Shown here: in pieces, positions 37,189 to 48,460 of the stretch
How positions within the stretch are numbered: the stretch's first letter is position 1
Layout of the letters: each line of letters opens with the position of its first letter
From: Alnus glutinosa
Lineage: Eukaryota > Streptophyta > Magnoliopsida > Fagales > Betulaceae
Reading direction: 5' to 3'
NCBI RefSeq assembly: GCF_958979055.1
Contig: NC_084886.1
Span: forward strand, 7,633,154-7,697,153
Length of the DNA: 64,000 nt
Program-made: the position numbers and the translations under genes
The notes under the pieces: model-generated
What the model was told of the DNA's origin: nothing
Database searches by the model: none
Seen by the model: only the letters and a program-made list of their open reading frames with translations

Positions 37189-38946
37189 CATGCATGCAGT
37201 CAGTTCCAAGATATATTTGATGTGGATTATTTCATCACTTCTTTGAGAGACGAGGTTCGGATATTGAAAGAACTCCCTCCTGAGCAGAAGAAGAAAGTAG
37301 AACTAGAGTCCCTCTATTCCATGCCCCCCATTAGTTGGTCTAACATGACATATTACTACAACACGGTTGGTTCCTCATCCGTCGTCGTTTGTAGCAAAGG
37401 TCGAGACTCATGTTATATGAAGATATATATTAATCTCTTTTATATATATATGTTTGTTTGTTTGCATACAGATTCTTCCTCGGATAAAGACGTACGAAGT
37501 CTTGCATTTGCAAAAAACTGATGCTAGGCTTGCGAATAATGGGATTCCCAAAGAGGTCCAAAAACTACGCTGTCGTGTAAACTATGAGGCTTTAAGGTTT
37601 GCTCCCCCGATTGAGAAAGTGGCCAACAAGGTTGTCAATACTTTGAGAAAAAGAGGGCCTTTCTTGGTTCTTCATCTCAGATATGAAATGGACATGGTAG
37701 CCTTCTCAGGTTGTACCCAAGGTTGCAACGAACAAGAGATTGAAGAGACTACCAAAATGAGGTGAGAGATTGTCTTCGCCCTTTTAGCACGAATTATTAT
37801 CGTAAATATTGTTAAATCATCATTTATCTCAAAAGTTTAAAGTTAATTGTCAACAAAATTAATGTATGGATTTAATCATTTAATTTATATTCTAAAACTC
37901 TTCTCACGTATGAACTCAAAACTCTCACTTTAATAGATGAGGTCCAATGTCCAACGTGTAAAATATTTAATTAAAATTGAAAGTGAATGACGTAGATGTG
38001 GTTTGAATTTAGAATCTCTACTTTAATCACCACTTATTTCAAAAAGAATTTAATCATTTAATTTATATTCTGTTACTTATAAAACTTAATTCGTTCACTA
38101 ACCCTGATAAATTTATGTACAAGATATGCTTACCCATGGTGGAAAGAAAAAGAAATAGATTCCGTGAAGAAAAGGAAAGATGGTCTATGCCCTCTGACTC
38201 CTGAGGAAACTGCACTAGCGTTGCGGGCATTTGACATTGATCGTAATATCCAAGTGTATATTGCGGCTGGAGAAATATACAAGGCAGAAAGGAGAATGGC
38301 AACCCTGAAAGAAGCTTTTCCAAATATCGTAAGTACTGTATTGATCGAACCTTAATTAAGAAGCAACTTCAAAGATATACATATATATACGGCGTACGTA
38401 ATATGTATATATATACATGCGTTACTTTTTCTTATATTTGTAAAACAGGTGAGAAAGGAAACATTACTGGAACCTTCAGAGCTTATGCCCTTCCAAAACC
38501 ATTCAAACCAGATGGCAGCATTGGATTACCATGTCGCGATACAAAGTGATGTTTTTGTTCCTACATATGGAGGAAACATGGCGAAAGTTGTTGAAGGCCA
38601 CAGACGGTGCATGTCCACTTATTCTTTAGTCATATTTTTTTGAATTTCCTATTAGACGATCAAATCATCTCGCAAAAGGCATTTATGTTTTGTTTTTTTG
38701 GTTTCCAGATACTTAGGATTCAAGAAAACGATCCTTCTAGACAGAAAGATTCTTGTGGAGTTGATAGATCAGTACAACAATGGAATACTGACCTGGGATG
38801 AATTCTCTGCGTCGGTGAAGGCAACCCACGCAGATCGCATGGGAGACCCAATTAGAAGATTGGAGGTTCCAGGTAAACCCAAGGAAGAGGATTATTTCTG
38901 GACAAATCCCCACGAGTGCTTCTCACCAGTTGAACATGAACCATGA
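35663..38946 (+). CDS. GT106 O-fucosyltransferase-family protein, RRT1-like (tandem copy A)
   Basis: Eight exons (35663-36011, 36506-36573, 36949-37037, 37200-37365, 37472-37761, 38124-38328, 38449-38606, 38709-38946) join in frame to 520 residues. A cytosolic tail with a repeated 13-residue unit precedes one membrane span (about residues 75-96, [19 protein letters not shown]), typical of a Golgi type II protein. The lumenal GT106 domain follows: [31 protein letters not shown], and [16 protein letters not shown]. The basic-Leu-Trp start of the membrane span followed by 'QLTAIG' is close to Arabidopsis RRT1, a UDP-rhamnose-dependent rhamnogalacturonan I rhamnosyltransferase, so pectin backbone synthesis is the best guess, not proven. 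The ATG at 35663 is the first in frame. The exon pattern is identical to copies B and C. Confidence 0.95.
35741..35854 (+). repeat. 39-bp coding repeat (13-residue juxtamembrane units)
   Basis: Residues about 27-64 of copy A contain three units of the form [G/A]xKAExLKxxIxx ([33 protein letters not shown]), followed by a diverged fourth ([11 protein letters not shown]) that runs into the membrane span. Copies B and C have fewer units. Confidence 0.85.
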
Positions 38947-39668
38947 AAAGAACATGATACTCATGACGATCGACATTGGAAAATAAATTAAGTAGTTGTT
39001 TTTGTTTTTCATGGTGTAAAAGAGGCTGGTGGGGATGGAAAATGTGGTTGCCAAATCAAATTTATGGTGTAACTGACAAAATTATATATGCAAGTGTATT
39101 CAATTTACTGGAACAAAATATGCTTCCAGACTCTAGTCCTAACATTCTATTTTTATGAAAAAATTCAAAAACTTTCAATTTAATGTATCGAATTTTTAAT
39201 TTTTTGTAATTTCACTCAACCCATTAAGGTTTGAGGTTAACATATCAGATGGTCAAAGGATAAAATAATCTTTATACCCCTTTAAATTTTATAAAATAAA
39301 TTATCCCTAAATTACAATAATTTTTTTTGTTTTTTAAAATGAAGGTTTGTCGTTGGGGATTTCTCACCCCTCTATTGGGATTTAACATCTAAAGGGAGGC
39401 GGTGAGATTGTAAGTTTTAAAAAGTTTGATATACTAAATTGAGAGTTTTTGAACTTTAAAAAAAAAAGATTATAAAAGTAATGAAAGTTGAGAGGATTAA
39501 AATGGAGTTTTCCAACATTTTATTAATTGAAGATTGATAAGATGTTATAACATATACACGTTGACAATTGAATTAAGAACACAAAAAACATTTTATTCTG
39601 ATGCTGACCAGATGCCAACACAATATATACAATAATAAGGAAAATGATGATGCATGCAACTTGAATAC
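38947..39668. other. convergent 3' intergenic region
   Basis: Spacer between GT106 copy A (+) and the sulfotransferase copy (-), holding their 3' UTRs. AT-rich; no gene is seen. Confidence 0.6.
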
Positions 39669-40680
39669 CTAAAATCCTAATCCTGTACCATGAACTTCTC
39701 TTCAGTAATGCGGTCCAATTTCTCTATCATCTCAGCTGTCAAGGAATTCATCCAGTCTCCAACTTGACCTCGACGAAAATATGCATTATTCTCTGTGCCG
39801 ACTAACGATTTTCCATTTTTATTCACCTCCAAGTTGCTCAAATTGTCAAAACTACATAACCTAGAGATATCATTCACTACACCTTTTGCCTCTTCTTCCG
39901 GGGAAAAAGGGCACCCCATGAACTCAGCCAGTCTCCTCAGATTAGCAATGGGCTTCTCTTTCATTTCCTCAAACTTCAAGAAGAGCACCTTTTGAGGCTT
40001 TTCTAAGCTTTCCTTCCAATATCCCAAAACATGATCCCAATATGGCCCATATGGATTTACTCCCCTACAAAACATATCAATGGCGTCTTCAAGTGAGTAG
40101 GTACCCATGCTCGTTGGTGTCAACCTGTTTGAGAAATGCCAAAGTGACACAAAAGTGTCCTTAGGGTTCCTATACAAAAACACAATCTTGCAAGTGGAGT
40201 TCTTTGCAGATATTGGTAGCAGCGAATAAGGTAAATGGGTTGAGAAAAGCCTTGGAGAGGTAAAGTAGGTGAGATTTGGAACCTCTTTTTTGTTGTATTG
40301 GTCCATCTCCAAGAAGGGCACAAGAGCGCGAGGGTTGTTTGTGAGCAAAGGGTGTTGTTGAGTGTCTGGATAGTACTGCACCCTGTTCATTAAGGTGAAG
40401 GAGATGGCCTTCAACCAAGTGGTGCCGGCTTTAGGAATGGTCGCAAGGAGGATATCGGTGTCATGAGCTTGAAAGTGTATTTGGAATGCTACAACTCCTT
40501 GCATGAACCAAGTTACAAACCAATACCGTACCCTTCATACTGAAGGAGTTTACCTTCACCTTGAATCCAGCTTGGTTGGGTAGGCAAGGAGGATATGATG
40601 TCCCTGCATTCTTTGGTCATTTCAGGTTCTTGCAAATACATGGGAAGCGGAGGGGGAGGTGGTTGATCAGGTGTAGCCAT
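39669..40680 (-). pseudogene. cytosolic sulfotransferase (SOT), two frameshifts
   Basis: Single-exon gene on the minus strand, ~1.0 kb, the usual SOT length. From ATG at 40680 it reads MATPDQPPPPPLPMYLQEPE to LLQYEGYG. The frame then shifts at about 40524-40532, and the remaining 275-residue body continues from MQGVVAFQ (40504). The PAPS-binding loop PKAGTTWLKA, the 3'-phosphate motif YRNPKDTFVSLWHF and the C-terminal FRRGQVGDWMN are all intact. A second, single-base shift near 39690 turns the expected FHGTGLGF end into FMVQD with a stop at 39677. Family members sulfonate small acceptors such as flavonoids, brassinosteroids, jasmonates or desulfoglucosinolates with PAPS; the acceptor cannot be told. 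Either a young pseudogene or two sequencing errors. It lies antiparallel between GT106 copies A and B. Confidence 0.85.
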
Positions 40681-41720
40681 GTTAGTGGGAAGGGTAGTAG
40701 TATTTGGATTCTCCCCTTGTTTTTATATGTACTTGTGTATATAGGAATAACAGAACAAGAATTTTCTATGGTTTGTAATTCCTCACTTATCAGCCATTTG
40801 TTGGGTTTTCATTACTATAAATAGTCAACTCAAGATCGATGTGCATATATGATATAAACTCTACATTTGAACTATTCAAAGGATCTGATATTATCTAATC
40901 AAATACAGTACTTGAATTCAAATGAGCGACGGTACCCTTATCATATCATATGTGTTGATGCAGCGACCTACTCCAAACGATACAATATTATCTATTTTGA
41001 CTTTCTCTAAATTAAACTTCCGAGGAGATTAACTATCCTAATACTACTTTCGTATACTGCGAAGTTCTGATAGGTTCAGTCATTACAGCTTAAAACGCGT
41101 TATGTTAAAAAATATGCGAATATAAATATAAGCACATTTTCATTGTCATACCCAAACGATATGGGATGTCACAGTTGATCAATCACTACTCACTACTGGT
41201 CCCAAGGGAAAAAGGTCTAGCTAGAAACGAGAGGTAACTAAATTAAGGACATAGATCGTGTCCATTCGATAAGTTATAACGCCAATTGGTACGAACACCG
41301 ATCCAAAAGTTTCTTCATGATTGACATATAGCCATTAATTATCGATCGGAATCTCTAGGTGCAACCAGTGCTGAGTGCTGAGTTTGTAACTGTACGTAGA
41401 TGTTAAGGTTTTTGCCTTTGAGCTTGGCTTTGTCTTTATAATTTTAGTGTACGTTGAGCTTGAGCTCCGTTGAGTTCTGATTGGGCTTGACTATGCTTTA
41501 GCGTGGATCGGGGAACTTTCCCGAGCTTGAGTTCAATCAATCTTCTTGTTAAATTCTAAGTGAAAAGATAAAAACCAAAAGCATTACAAAATAAATGGTT
41601 ATAGTGGAGGGAGCCAAAAGAATGAGACAAAATTGTAAAAGTCCATGAGTCTTAGTGACGCCTTTAGAGAAAATAAGTGTCTATATATGGCTAATAAACT
41701 TCTTAGGTTAGTAATCTCTT

Positions 41721-42120
41721 GGCAATGTGGGAGACTTTAACACGTTCCCTCACTTGTTGCATATTTGGCCAAACACGTGTTCAACAACTAGAGGGAAATG
41801 CCCATCAACGTCCAAAAAACCTGCTTTGATAAAAGTCTATGGGTATTACTCACTCTCAAAAGACACATTGAGAGAGGAGGAGTATCCATGACTTATGAAG
41901 TCTCTAGGTCATATATCGTTTGGCGATGTGGGACACTTTAACACGCATTTTCATGTGTGACAACTTTGGTCAAACACGTGTTCAACAACGGGAGGGAAAT
42001 GCACATCATCATCCATGGGCCTTACTCACTCTGATAAGACACCTTGAAAGAGAAGGGGTGTCCATGGCTTATAAACTTCCCAGGTCAGTAATTTATTGGC
42101 GATGTGGGACACTTTAACAA
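41721..42120. repeat. imperfect tandem repeat (~175-200 bp units)
   Basis: The motif GGCGATGTGGGACACTTTAA (or a near match) occurs at 41721, 41922 and 42098. Between copies the same order recurs: 'aaacacgtgttcaacaac', 'gagggaaatgc', 'cttactcactct', 'gacac.ttga', then 'tccatg.cttat'. The third unit is truncated. Confidence 0.75.
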
Positions 42121-44066
42121 AAATGAGGTCTTTGGAAAGACAATTTGTTAGAAAAAGTAAACGAAAGCCAAAAAAAATAAATAAATGAAATGCTCTTAAG
42201 GCGCATTACAATGTCGCTGTCCTTAAGAAATTATTTGCCCCCACCAGAAAGGTATGCAAAGGGTTACAGGGCAAATATTTCTCCATGATACAATAGAGCC
42301 CAGAACCTTCTGTTTGTTTAATTGCGTTTTGCACAAACGAAAATTAAACCTGAACACTTTCAGATTTTTCTATTAAGAGATAGACAGAGACTTTTTTAAT
42401 TTTAAATTCAAAAGGTATCAGAAGAAGAACTGAAGATAAAAGAAATTTTGTTATCTTTTTTATTAATCACTGTACAACAGTTACTTCTATATTTTTTCTG
42501 ATAACTAGACAGCAGTTACTTCTGTATTATATTGAAATAACTGTAAATCTGACCATCAGATCAAATAACTGTCTATGATTATTTAATAATAACCATTATA
42601 TCGTTATTAATTAATCTCAACCATTAGATGAAATGTGATTTGACCTTACAGTTTATTTTAGTGATGGTCCAGTATATCCAGCCACTAGATTTACCAAAGA
42701 AACATCCTATGATTTAGATTAAACTACTAGATCAATCGATCATGACTATCCAAAATTGAAAAGTGTCAAGTGCACCATCAAAGCACCCTACAGCCCACTG
42801 CCACACGCACGCGCGCGCGCGCATATACACCCAAGCATTACTTTAAATGCTTAAAGTGTGTTGGACATTATAAATGACAACTACAATTTATCTTTTTTTC
42901 ATGTGGGACTATCATTTAATATTCTTTAATACCTTCATTTTAAAACATTCCCAAGACACAAAATAAATATATATACATATTAATTTTAAAAATGCTTTAA
43001 CACAATTTTTTTGGAAGAATGTGTGATCTGATGGGTGAAGGTGACTCGTACATGTGGATTATGGACAGCTATTAGAAACAGGACAACTCATAATCTACAA
43101 ATTAATTTGGCTTATGAGCTGATCAGCCCCTTTTAAGTTGCGTGCAGCTTGGGTTCAATATCGGGCTTGTTTATCATGTCAGCCTGAATATATGATACGA
43201 ATTCGATTCTTTTGAGGTACTGCCGTGCCATACATGCATGTGGAGTCTGAAACATGTAATTCAACTACACTTTCTTTACGATTTCATGCATACCTTTTTT
43301 TTTTTTTTTTTAATTTATTTAAAAAATACACTTTATCGCCCTAAATATAATTTGCATTTTGGGGTCTAATATTCAAAAAGTGACATTTAAGCGCTCCCCC
43401 GGCCCGCTCCTCCTCCCCCAAAAAAAGTACCTAATTGTGGCAAGTTAAACCCTCAATCAACCATCTTTTTAAACGGAAGCGTCGTACGTGACTTTTAATG
43501 ATATGAACTCACAAAGATTTCCTTTGGATTAAGTGTTAAGAGAGAGAGAGAGATCGAGCTGTCACCCTTATTTGGCCGGAATGGGGATGGGTCATGGGGG
43601 TAGTTCGGCCAGCCCCAATTGACAAATAGCTAGGGGTGGCTAAAACCACCCCGATTTTTTTTTTTTTTTTTTGGTTTTCTTTGTTTTTCTTTGTTTTTTT
43701 TTTTTTTTTTAATACTTTACCCCGGGACCATTTTAGGGAGTAAAAGTTACGTATGAGCATACGATGCACGTGACTGATATTTTGTCCAAAAAGATGAAAA
43801 AATTAACAAATGGTTTAACTTGTCACAATTAAATAGATACTTTGTTGGGGGGTCGAATGTCACTTTTGAACATTGAGATCCAAAACACAAAAGGGGATAT
43901 AATTCAAGGGAGTAAAATGTATTTTCCCTTCATTTTTTTTTTCTATGTGATTGAACGTGGGCCGGCCAGCTATAGAGTTAAAAAGGTTTGAATCTTGAAA
44001 ATAATTCTTCATATTAATAATTTCTTTGTTATATGATGCAGATATTGGATCAATTCAAATGGTTTT

Positions 44067-44182
44067 GCATTAAATTTAAGCAACCCTTATTAATTACTGT
44101 TATTTTCTTGTCATCAATTTTAAATTATTATAGCATATAAATATTGATAATTACGTGGTCCCATATCTGTGTCTAGTGATAT
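44067..44182. repeat. direct repeat, left copy
   Basis: Nearly identical to 44511-44628. Both copies run from 'gcattaaa...aagcaac' through 'ttattttcttg', 'tcaattttaaattattatag' and 'cgtggtcccata' to 'gtgtctagtgatat'. Confidence 0.8.
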
Positions 44183-44256
44183 CTCCTTGAGTGCTTAATT
44201 AGTTATCAGAGTGCTCAACTTTTTGTGACATTTAATTATAATAAATTGATGAAAAT

Positions 44257-44261
<5 letters not shown>

Positions 44262-44311
<50 letters not shown>
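44262..44311. repeat. (TC)n microsatellite
   Basis: About 50 nt of uninterrupted TC, lying between the two copies of the direct repeat. Confidence 0.95.
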
Positions 44312-44314
<3 letters not shown>

Positions 44315-44510
44315 TAATTTTGTTGAAACTTATAGGAATTACTCTTGAATTCGATTAATTAATTAATTAATTATATGTGATGACAGTACAATCACATGTC
44401 ATAAGAGTCAGAATTCAGTTTTAAAATGTGATATATATATAATCATCTAAGAGTCACAATTTTTTTTTTTTAATTTTTTTATATAGATAAGAGTCACAAA
44501 TTTGTTTAAT

Positions 44511-44628
44511 GCATTAAAGCAACCTTATTAATTACTATTATTTTCTTGTTATCAATTTTAAATTATTATAGCATATAAATATATATTGATAGTTACGTAC
44601 GTGGTCCCATATTTGTGTCTAGTGATAT
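44511..44628. repeat. direct repeat, right copy
   Basis: Partner of 44067-44182. The copies are about 444 bp apart and differ by a few substitutions and small AT insertions. Confidence 0.8.
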
Positions 44629-44705
44629 ATATATATATATATATAGTACTAGTGGCCTACGTTACTACGTACGTCTATCTCTTATACAAAACTTTAAGAT
44701 CGAGT

Positions 44706-46151
44706 CAGTGGCGGAGCCAGGATTTTGGTTAAGGGGGGTCAAGATTAAAAATGAAGTTAAAGAAAATTTATTAAAAATATTTGTTAAATTTACATTGACA
44801 CGATCTTGTTTAGAATTTGATTATAGCTCATCATTTTTGTTCTCCATAATCTCGTATAATTACAATTATATATTTTATATAATTAAAATATGCAAAAAAA
44901 ACCATATATTCATAAACAATTAATTTATAAGAGCAATCTAAATATAAAAGCGTAATCAATGTAAAAGTTTGAATAAATAAAATAAATATCTGAAACTTTT
45001 CAAAAAGAAGAAACCGAAGAAAAAAAAAAGGAAGTAATTTATCTGAATTATTGGACGGCATGAAGAAGAAAAATTTGACGGAATGAAAGAACTACAATAA
45101 GAAGAATAAGAATTTGATGGTCGTGCTATAAAAGATGAACTTATTTTAGACTTCAGAAATTCTCAAAATTGCAATCGCAATCACAACTCAATGTCTTTGA
45201 ATGTCCGTTTGAGTTTACGGTTTTAAAAAGTACGATTAAAAAATAGCGATTTTAAAACGTGCAATTTAAAAATATAATTTTAAAAAACGCAGTTAAGCGT
45301 TTGGTAAAATAGAGAACAAAATAGTGTGTTTAGTAAAACACCCCTAAAATTGCAAGTTAACTTTTAAAATAGTACGTTTTTAATATAAAAAAATATTTCA
45401 TTGCGTAAGATTTGAAAATGTAATTTTTTTTTACGTTTTCAAACTGTAATTATTTAAAAATTCACTCCTCACAGTTTACTTTTCGCATTTTAGTTTGAAA
45501 TTACACATTTTACCTGCAAAATACTCTCCGAGATGAACTATAAATTGCATCTTGCAATAGCAAATAGCAACTCAATGCCATGGGCCCATGGCCCATGGTA
45601 TATTATGTACTTTAGTCTTCAGCTTTTTTTTTTTAATTTTTTTTTTTACTTGAGTGGGTGAGTTTAGTGATTTACTGTAGTGTCTCGATCCCAATCAAAT
45701 CTAGCGGTCAATTAGAGAGCCAAAAAAAGTAAATTGACACATGCCTTTTTTTTTCTTTTTTTTTTTTAAAAAAAAAAAAACACAACAACCGGCAATCACT
45801 ATAAAAACTGAGCGTTGGGCAACATTTGAAAGGTGTGGCTTTCTTTAAACACGCGTTTTCATCAACTAAACGGTGCGTTTTTTTAAAGTCATAAAAGTTC
45901 ATCTTCCTCGTTCGTCTTCCTTGTCTATAACATCCAACCTAAAAACTGAGACTGTCAAAGAAAAAAATAAAAATGGCGGCAGGAGTCGTTTGCCCCTATT
46001 AGTGGCTGAGAGGCTGAGGGCAGTGCCCCTGGTGACTGGTTAGGGTGGGCAACCAAAATATTAGGAAGATTTCTACATGCGATAAGAGAAATTTTTGGAG
46101 GTTGAGGGGGGGGCATTTGCCCCCTCTCAACCCCCCCTCCCTCCGCCCCTG
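44706..46151. mobile_element. non-autonomous hAT element, ~1.45 kb
   Basis: Begins CAGTGGCGGAGCCAGG and ends CCTCCGCCCCTG (reverse complement CAGGGGCGGAGG). It is flanked by the exact 8-bp duplication GATCGAGT at 44698-44705 and 46152-46159. The interior is AT-rich with no transposase frame. The first ten bases (CAGTGGCGGA) equal those of the hAT at 14686, so a related transposase could have moved it. A GGGGGG..CCCC-rich block (46108-46150) lies at the right end. Confidence 0.85.
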
Positions 46152-46159
46152 GATCGAGT

Positions 46160-46807
46160 AGTGGCCTAGGTCACACATTATTGTTTAACTTAATTTGATA
46201 AATTGATTTGATATGATTTTCAAATTTTTGCATAGCGAAATTAATGCATGTAATAAACTTAATTGTGTACGTATAGTCCCTCTCAGTGTAATGAGAGCTA
46301 GCTGCTAGGAAACAATTAATGTGGCCAACAATGGCTACAAGCAGTTTGATGCGTGTTTGATGGATGACACTTTTTTTAATTTAAAACTGCGTAGAATTCT
46401 TCAATTCTCTCATTCCTTTAAAAGCAACTCGAACGGTTCTGAATATTGCTGGTGCCTTCTATAATCAGCTTTCTGGATATATATATATATAAATATATAT
46501 AATAGCCGAAATCTGGTCGGAGGCCGCCCAGGGCTTCACTTTAATGTCTTCCTTCTGATTATAGCTAGACGCGCGCGCTGATCGTAAAGCTCTAAATCTT
46601 TCTCATCGCATGCTTTTCCTTCTCTTTATTGTTGTAAGAATTTTATTTTATTATATATGTCATTTAATTTTCTTCGTTTCTAGTCTAATGAAAAAAGAAA
46701 TAAAGGAAAAAAAAAATTATTTTCACCTCTCTTGTACGTACGTACATCTTCTATACATACTATATTGGTATTATATATCGATATTGAACTAATTAAATGT
46801 AATATAC

Positions 46808-46854
<47 letters not shown>

Positions 46855-46955
46855 GTACATATTTTTAATAACATTATGATTTGTTTGGTTACATATAGTA
46901 TCAAGCTATAATAAAGAGACGTTTAGAAGTAGCAAGAAGGAAGGAACTTGTGGAG
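46160..46955. other. promoter region of GT106 copy B
   Basis: This region shares short blocks with the region upstream of copy C ('gatggatgacacttt' at about 46358 and 52149; 'tggctacaagcagtttgatg'-like sequence), which shows that the duplication included upstream DNA. It also has an (AT)n run at 46811-46847. Confidence 0.5.
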
Positions 46956-47423
46956 ATGGATTACACAAAGGTTGATCCTGAAGAGCCCAAGGTCCGAGAG
47001 GTGAAGGAGAAACCATGCAATATTATGGAGGGACAGCGTAGTGGAGAAGTCAAATCGGAGAATGTAAAGAGCTTGATTATGGAAGGAATCAAAGCTGAAA
47101 AGCTCAAGAATTGGATCGTAGCTCGGTCCCAGTTAGCTCGACTGAACCTGTGGGTGGTTGGCGTTGTAACACTGTTGCTGCTGCGCGCCTGTGTGGTGCA
47201 GCTGGGAACGCTTAGCGAGACGACCATCTCGCCGAGGTCGTTCATGTCCCGGTCTTCTTTTCACGTTGACATTCAGCTGCCTGAAAGTAAGTGCTGTGCT
47301 TTGTTTCGACATGTTATGATTAATAGCTAGTTTGCAATCAACAGAGAGAAACAGGTAATAAGAGCGGCAATTTGTGTTTACGTGTTAGATTTTGATTATG
47401 ATGAGGTATAGATATATATATAG

Positions 47424-47514
<91 letters not shown>

Positions 47515-48424
47515 TTCTAACTCTACCCACTTAATTAAACGGGTCAAACCCCTCAATTATAACTCTTTAATTTTATATTTGGTTCATGTCAGATTCGTGG
47601 GTCACGTCAAAAATTGCATGTTCGTATCAAATTATGGGTATATATAATATAAGATTATATAGATCGATCATATAACCTGATCTATTTAATTAAACGAGTC
47701 AGACTTCTTAATCTTAATCCTTTAATTTCGTATTAATCGGTTTGTATCAAGTTCGCAAGTTATATATGTCAAAAATTGCCGGCCCTAATATTAGCTAAGT
47801 TAGATTACTACATGGCTTCATGCAATTGTAATACAACAATATTTTGAGTCATTTATAAGATTTACACTGAACTACCACACAGTTTTGATTGGATTGATTG
47901 TCCGAATTCTGGCGACACCGGCACCTGAGATGTACCGTGTACGTAGAAAAAATGATAATCAATCAGCTATACCCTTTATTATGACTATTTCGTTTGCATG
48001 GGTTTGGGTTCAACAGATTTTAAGTTGATAGCTTATAAGTTATACCATTTCCGTTAAGTACTTCCTATTTCGATTGTTTGAGAGGTATGCATATATAGTG
48101 AGGATGAGGATCTACCTCAATCTATGGCGTTAATTATATATTGATAATATTTTATCTAGACGTAACGCATGCAATATAGATGCATTTAGCATAAATATTT
48201 CAGTATAATTTACTATGGCATTTTATAATTGAATTTTTTTTTAGAAATACATTTTATTTTCTGCCTATGTACTTCAGGAGTCTATGAGAACAATGGATAT
48301 CTGATGATTTCCGCTAATGGAGGATTGAACCAAATGCGAGCTGGTGTAAGTACTTTGCGCTGCTCTTGGACGTTAATCCCACTATTAGTGTCCGACGTTG
48401 AGTTACATACACGATTTGATTGTG

Positions 48425-48460
<36 letters not shown>

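Larger units (their letters stand above)
40681..44697. other. intergenic, repeat-rich
   Basis: No gene is supported. It holds a two-and-a-half-copy tandem repeat (41721-42120), a (CG)n-type run (~42800-42822), a G-rich palindromic module flanked by T-runs (43560-43710), a (TC)n run (44262-44311) and a duplicated ~115-bp segment on either side of it (44067-44182 and 44511-44628). Confidence 0.55.

Noticed and set aside
42800-42822. CG/CA alternating run as a possible Z-DNA or regulatory site
   Set aside because: A simple short microsatellite with no gene nearby to regulate.
46680-47556. Tyr/Ile-alternating frames on the minus strand
   Set aside because: Pure translations of (TA)n microsatellites.
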